DNA of 64,000 nt from Tritrichomonas musculus (Eukaryota > Parabasalia > Tritrichomonadida > Tritrichomonadidae), in the NCBI GenBank assembly GCA_039105265.1, contig JAPFFF010000009.1, forward strand, positions 868,001 through 932,000. Reading direction: 5' to 3'. The position numbers and the translations under genes are program-made. Below are positions 61,909-64,000 of this stretch, in pieces. The notes under the pieces are model-generated. The model was not told the DNA's origin, did not search any database, and saw only the letters and a list, made by a program, of their open reading frames with translations. Position 1 is the stretch's first letter. Every line of letters starts with the position of its first letter.

Positions 61909-62200
61909 AACATATTTGTTCTTATATTCAATCGATATTTTTTAAGGTACAATTCTCATACGTTAAATATTGAGAAAGAGAACGTTAAAATTTTGTGAAA
62001 GTGCACTTCTCAGAAAAAGTTTATGTTTGAATGAGTGTCAGATTTAAAATTCTGAGCTTTATTTTTTATATTAAATTTTTCAAATGTATAATTTTTTAAA
62101 AAATATTTTTTATATAACATGTCTTTTCTTTTTCTTAAAGTGTCAAAAAGTTTTGCAGTTACTAAACGTATGAGAATTGTACCTTAAGAACAAATATGTT
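61909..62200. repeat. interrupted inverted repeat
   Basis: The right arm 62165-62200 contains AACGTATGAGAATTGTACC and then TTAAGAACAAATATGTT. The left arm 61909-61964 has the same two blocks inverted but separated by about 20 extra bases. The whole is 292 bp with no gene, possibly a small non-autonomous element with a later insertion in one arm. Confidence 0.7.
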
Positions 62201-62289
62201 TTTGTCTATATTTTTTTAATTATTTTTTAGTTTTTATATTTTTCTCAAACAATTATTTAGAAATATTATAAATTCACCTATTTTAATCG

Positions 62290-62334
62290 CTTAAAGGTAT
62301 AACCGCTAAAAAAATTGGCGGTTATACCTTTAAG
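62290..62334. repeat. perfect hairpin, 17-bp stem and 11-base loop
   Basis: CTTAAAGGTATAACCGC at 62290-62306 and its exact reverse complement at 62318-62334. Not linked to a nearby gene end. Confidence 0.85.
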
Positions 62335-62381
62335 TAAAACGGTTAAATCACCATATTTAGGTCAAAAATGATAGCTTAAAG

Positions 62382-62844
62382 GAAAGACAATTCTTTATAG
62401 TACATACAACTTTTTCAGAAGAAAATAATCGTCCATTTTTTCGAGCTTTATTTTACATTGAAAAGATTAAAAGTTCCTTGTATTTTTTATTGATTTCTTA
62501 ATTTATGCCATTTAGAGAATATGTTAAAGGCGAAATAATCGAAAATTTTCAAAAATGAGATTATTATTTGATTAATAATTCTTCTTAAAAATGGTTGATT
62601 TAGAGAATCAAATGGCTTGTTGGGTTTCCTAAATTGATAAAATTTAGGATTTAATGGTTAAAATCAATATTAATTATGAAAACAAATATTTTTAAATTAT
62701 TTTAAAGGAATAAAAAAGCATGAATAGGGGGTAATGCTATTTTGTTTAAAAAATATTAATTTTAATTTCTCAAAAAGTTTATCTGGACCATATATACATA
62801 CAAAAAGTTCTCTGTGATGAAGCACTGTGCTAAAAAATTACACC
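62382..62844 (-). mobile_element. decayed fragment of a MULE related to the one at 6.2 kb
   Basis: In inverse orientation this stretch aligns with about 9085-9550, the non-coding 3' part of the intact MULE. The same landmarks occur in the same order: TTACACC, CTGTGCTTCA-like, GAATAGGGGGT, CCATTTAGAGAATATGTTAAA, and AATAATCGTCCATTTTTTC. Many substitutions and small gaps are present. It lacks both arms and the transposase, so it is much older than the intact copy. Confidence 0.8.
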
Positions 62845-63041
62845 AAAAAAAAAACACTTTTTTATTTATATAAAAAAAGTTACATTTTTATAAAAAATCT
62901 TTTGGCTGAAATAACACCTTTAAGCCAAAGCTCAATTGAAGGATCTGCTTCCTTTAAAATGAAGCTGTATTTTAGATTAATATTAACCAAAAAAATCAAA
63001 GTAAGTTGAAAGCAACCAAACAGATTTTTTATAAATATATG

Positions 63042-63800
63042 TTATTCTTTTTGTTTTATCAATAATGCGTTGAGCATTGTCCTACCAGTTATTCCCTGCT
63101 CTTCTAATGTTTTTGTATTATTAAGTGATCCTCCAGTTGGCATTTTTAATTCAAATTCTTTTATTACAGGTGGGGTTTCAAGATTCATAATCTTTTCAGC
63201 ACACCAAAAAATAACATCTTGAGCATTTTCAGTTTTGAGGAAATTTCTCATAATTCTATTGCCGTTAGGTAATGTAATAGCAATTGTAATTGCGCCATTT
63301 GCTGATTTTTCTGGCTCTGGTGGAATATTCTTTGCATTTTCAATCACTTCTGAAAATTTGGAAGAGAGTTTAACTGCCTCCGCTTTTTTACTGTCAATTT
63401 TTTTCTGCATTTCTGCTTCTGCTTCTTTATATTCTTTATTTTGCTGTTTAATTAAAGTTTCTGTTTCTTCTTGTTCTTTAACTATTTTATCAATTTGCTC
63501 TTGTGTTAATTGTACCATTGGTGGAGGAACACGCACTCGATTTTGATTTCGAATAGGATTCCTATTTTGTTGTCTTTGATTTCTTTGAGGATTCTTACGC
63601 TGTTCGCGAATATCTTTGAGGATAGCAGCTTCAATTTCTGCTTCTGTAGGCTCTTTTATAGGGCCAGGTTTATATCCTTCTGACTCAAGGTAATCGCGGC
63701 AATTAGTAAACTCCGTTGTTGTCATTGAAAGAACTTGTTCAAGAGAGTACCCAAGTTTTGAAAAAGCTGGTGCCCAGTTGGTCCGTTCTTCTGTAGACAT
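63042..63800 (-). CDS. UBX-domain protein, probable Cdc48/p97 cofactor
   Basis: 252 residues. An N-terminal helical part (STEERTNWAPAFSKLGYSLEQV) of the UBA-like kind (about 1-45) is followed by a basic Gln/Arg/Asn stretch (about 70-92), a coiled coil (about 98-160), and a C-terminal ubiquitin-like UBX domain (about 166-250). The UBX starts ITIAITLPNGNRIMRNF and ends with TLEEQGITGRTMLNALL. UBX proteins bind the AAA ATPase Cdc48/p97 and bring it ubiquitinated substrates. The usual Arg and FPR loop that dock on p97 are not obvious: the S3/S4 loop reads KMPTGG, so affinity may differ. Confidence 0.8.
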   Translation of the reverse strand: MSTEERTNWAPAFSKLGYSLEQVLSMTTTEFTNCRDYLESEGYKPGPIKEPTEAEIEAAILKDIREQRKNPQRNQRQQNRNPIRNQNRVRVPPPMVQLTQEQIDKIVKEQEETETLIKQQNKEYKEAEAEMQKKIDSKKAEAVKLSSKFSEVIENAKNIPPEPEKSANGAITIAITLPNGNRIMRNFLKTENAQDVIFWCAEKIMNLETPPVIKEFELKMPTGGSLNNTKTLEEQGITGRTMLNALLIKQKE

Positions 63801-64000
63801 AAAATTTAAAAAAACGAATTTTTATACAAAATATGAATTTCAGGATATCTTGGATGAAACAAGTTAAAACATTAATTTATCTTTTAATCATTAATTTAAA
63901 AAAGAATATTTTTTATTATGTATTAATAAAACAGAATTTGAGATATTTTAAATGTATATGGTTGGGATAGCTAGATAAGAGTCAAGTTTGATATATTTCT

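Overview
The window looks like a piece of nuclear genome from a trichomonad (parabasalid) protist, most probably close to Tritrichomonas. The sequence is very AT-rich. Nearly all genes are single uninterrupted frames full of Asn, Gln and Lys runs. Several starts have a trichomonad-type initiator (TCA followed by pyrimidine/AT) within about 20 bases of the ATG. One gene encodes an initiator-binding (IBD, IBP39-type) protein, a family known from trichomonads. Ankyrin families, a papain-family protein and a secreted sialidase also fit. The species is inferred, not proven.

Layout. 1-6 kb: the 3' part of a TBC Rab-GAP gene, a tRNA-Lys(CUU), a glycosyltransferase-like type II membrane protein and a coiled-coil protein. 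6.2-10.4 kb: an apparently complete Mutator-like (MULE) transposon with 795-bp inverted ends and a 9-bp target duplication. It lies about 50 bases upstream of a Gln/Asn-rich coiled-coil gene. 12.5-29 kb: a membrane P-loop protein, the IBD protein, a coiled-coil protein, a CHD-type remodeller with an inverted copy of part of itself beside its 3' end, an SGT-like TPR co-chaperone, an ankyrin protein and ENY2/Sus1. 29.8-36.3 kb: a compact virus-like (Polinton/PLV-type) element, clearly richer in G+C than its surroundings, with 507-bp inverted ends. 36-48 kb: a repeat-rich zone with a tyrosine-recombinase element, a decayed pogo/Tc5-like transposase, a set of nested inverted-repeat elements, and an 18/18/24-bp tandem repeat. 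48-64 kb: a second ankyrin gene of the same family, an HP1-like chromodomain protein, a Ser/Thr-rich protein, an SR protein, a third ankyrin gene with a disturbed 3' end, a membrane protein, a papain-like protein lacking its catalytic cysteine, a sialidase with an inserted Myb-like-gene-carrying element just upstream, a decayed MULE piece, and a UBX protein.

How the genes fit together. The host genes are mostly singly transcribed, and no operon is evident. CHD, the HP1-like protein, ENY2 and the IBD protein all serve chromatin or transcription, but their co-location may be chance. The clearest shared theme is transposition into short 5' flanks. At least two elements (MULE at 10.4 kb, Myb-carrying element at 60.2 kb) sit within about 50 bases of a host start codon. 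The least familiar object is the 6.46-kb capsid-gene element. It carries a major capsid-like gene, an A32-type packaging ATPase region and small partner genes, most preceded by the same short T-rich motif. No polymerase or integrase was recognised in it.
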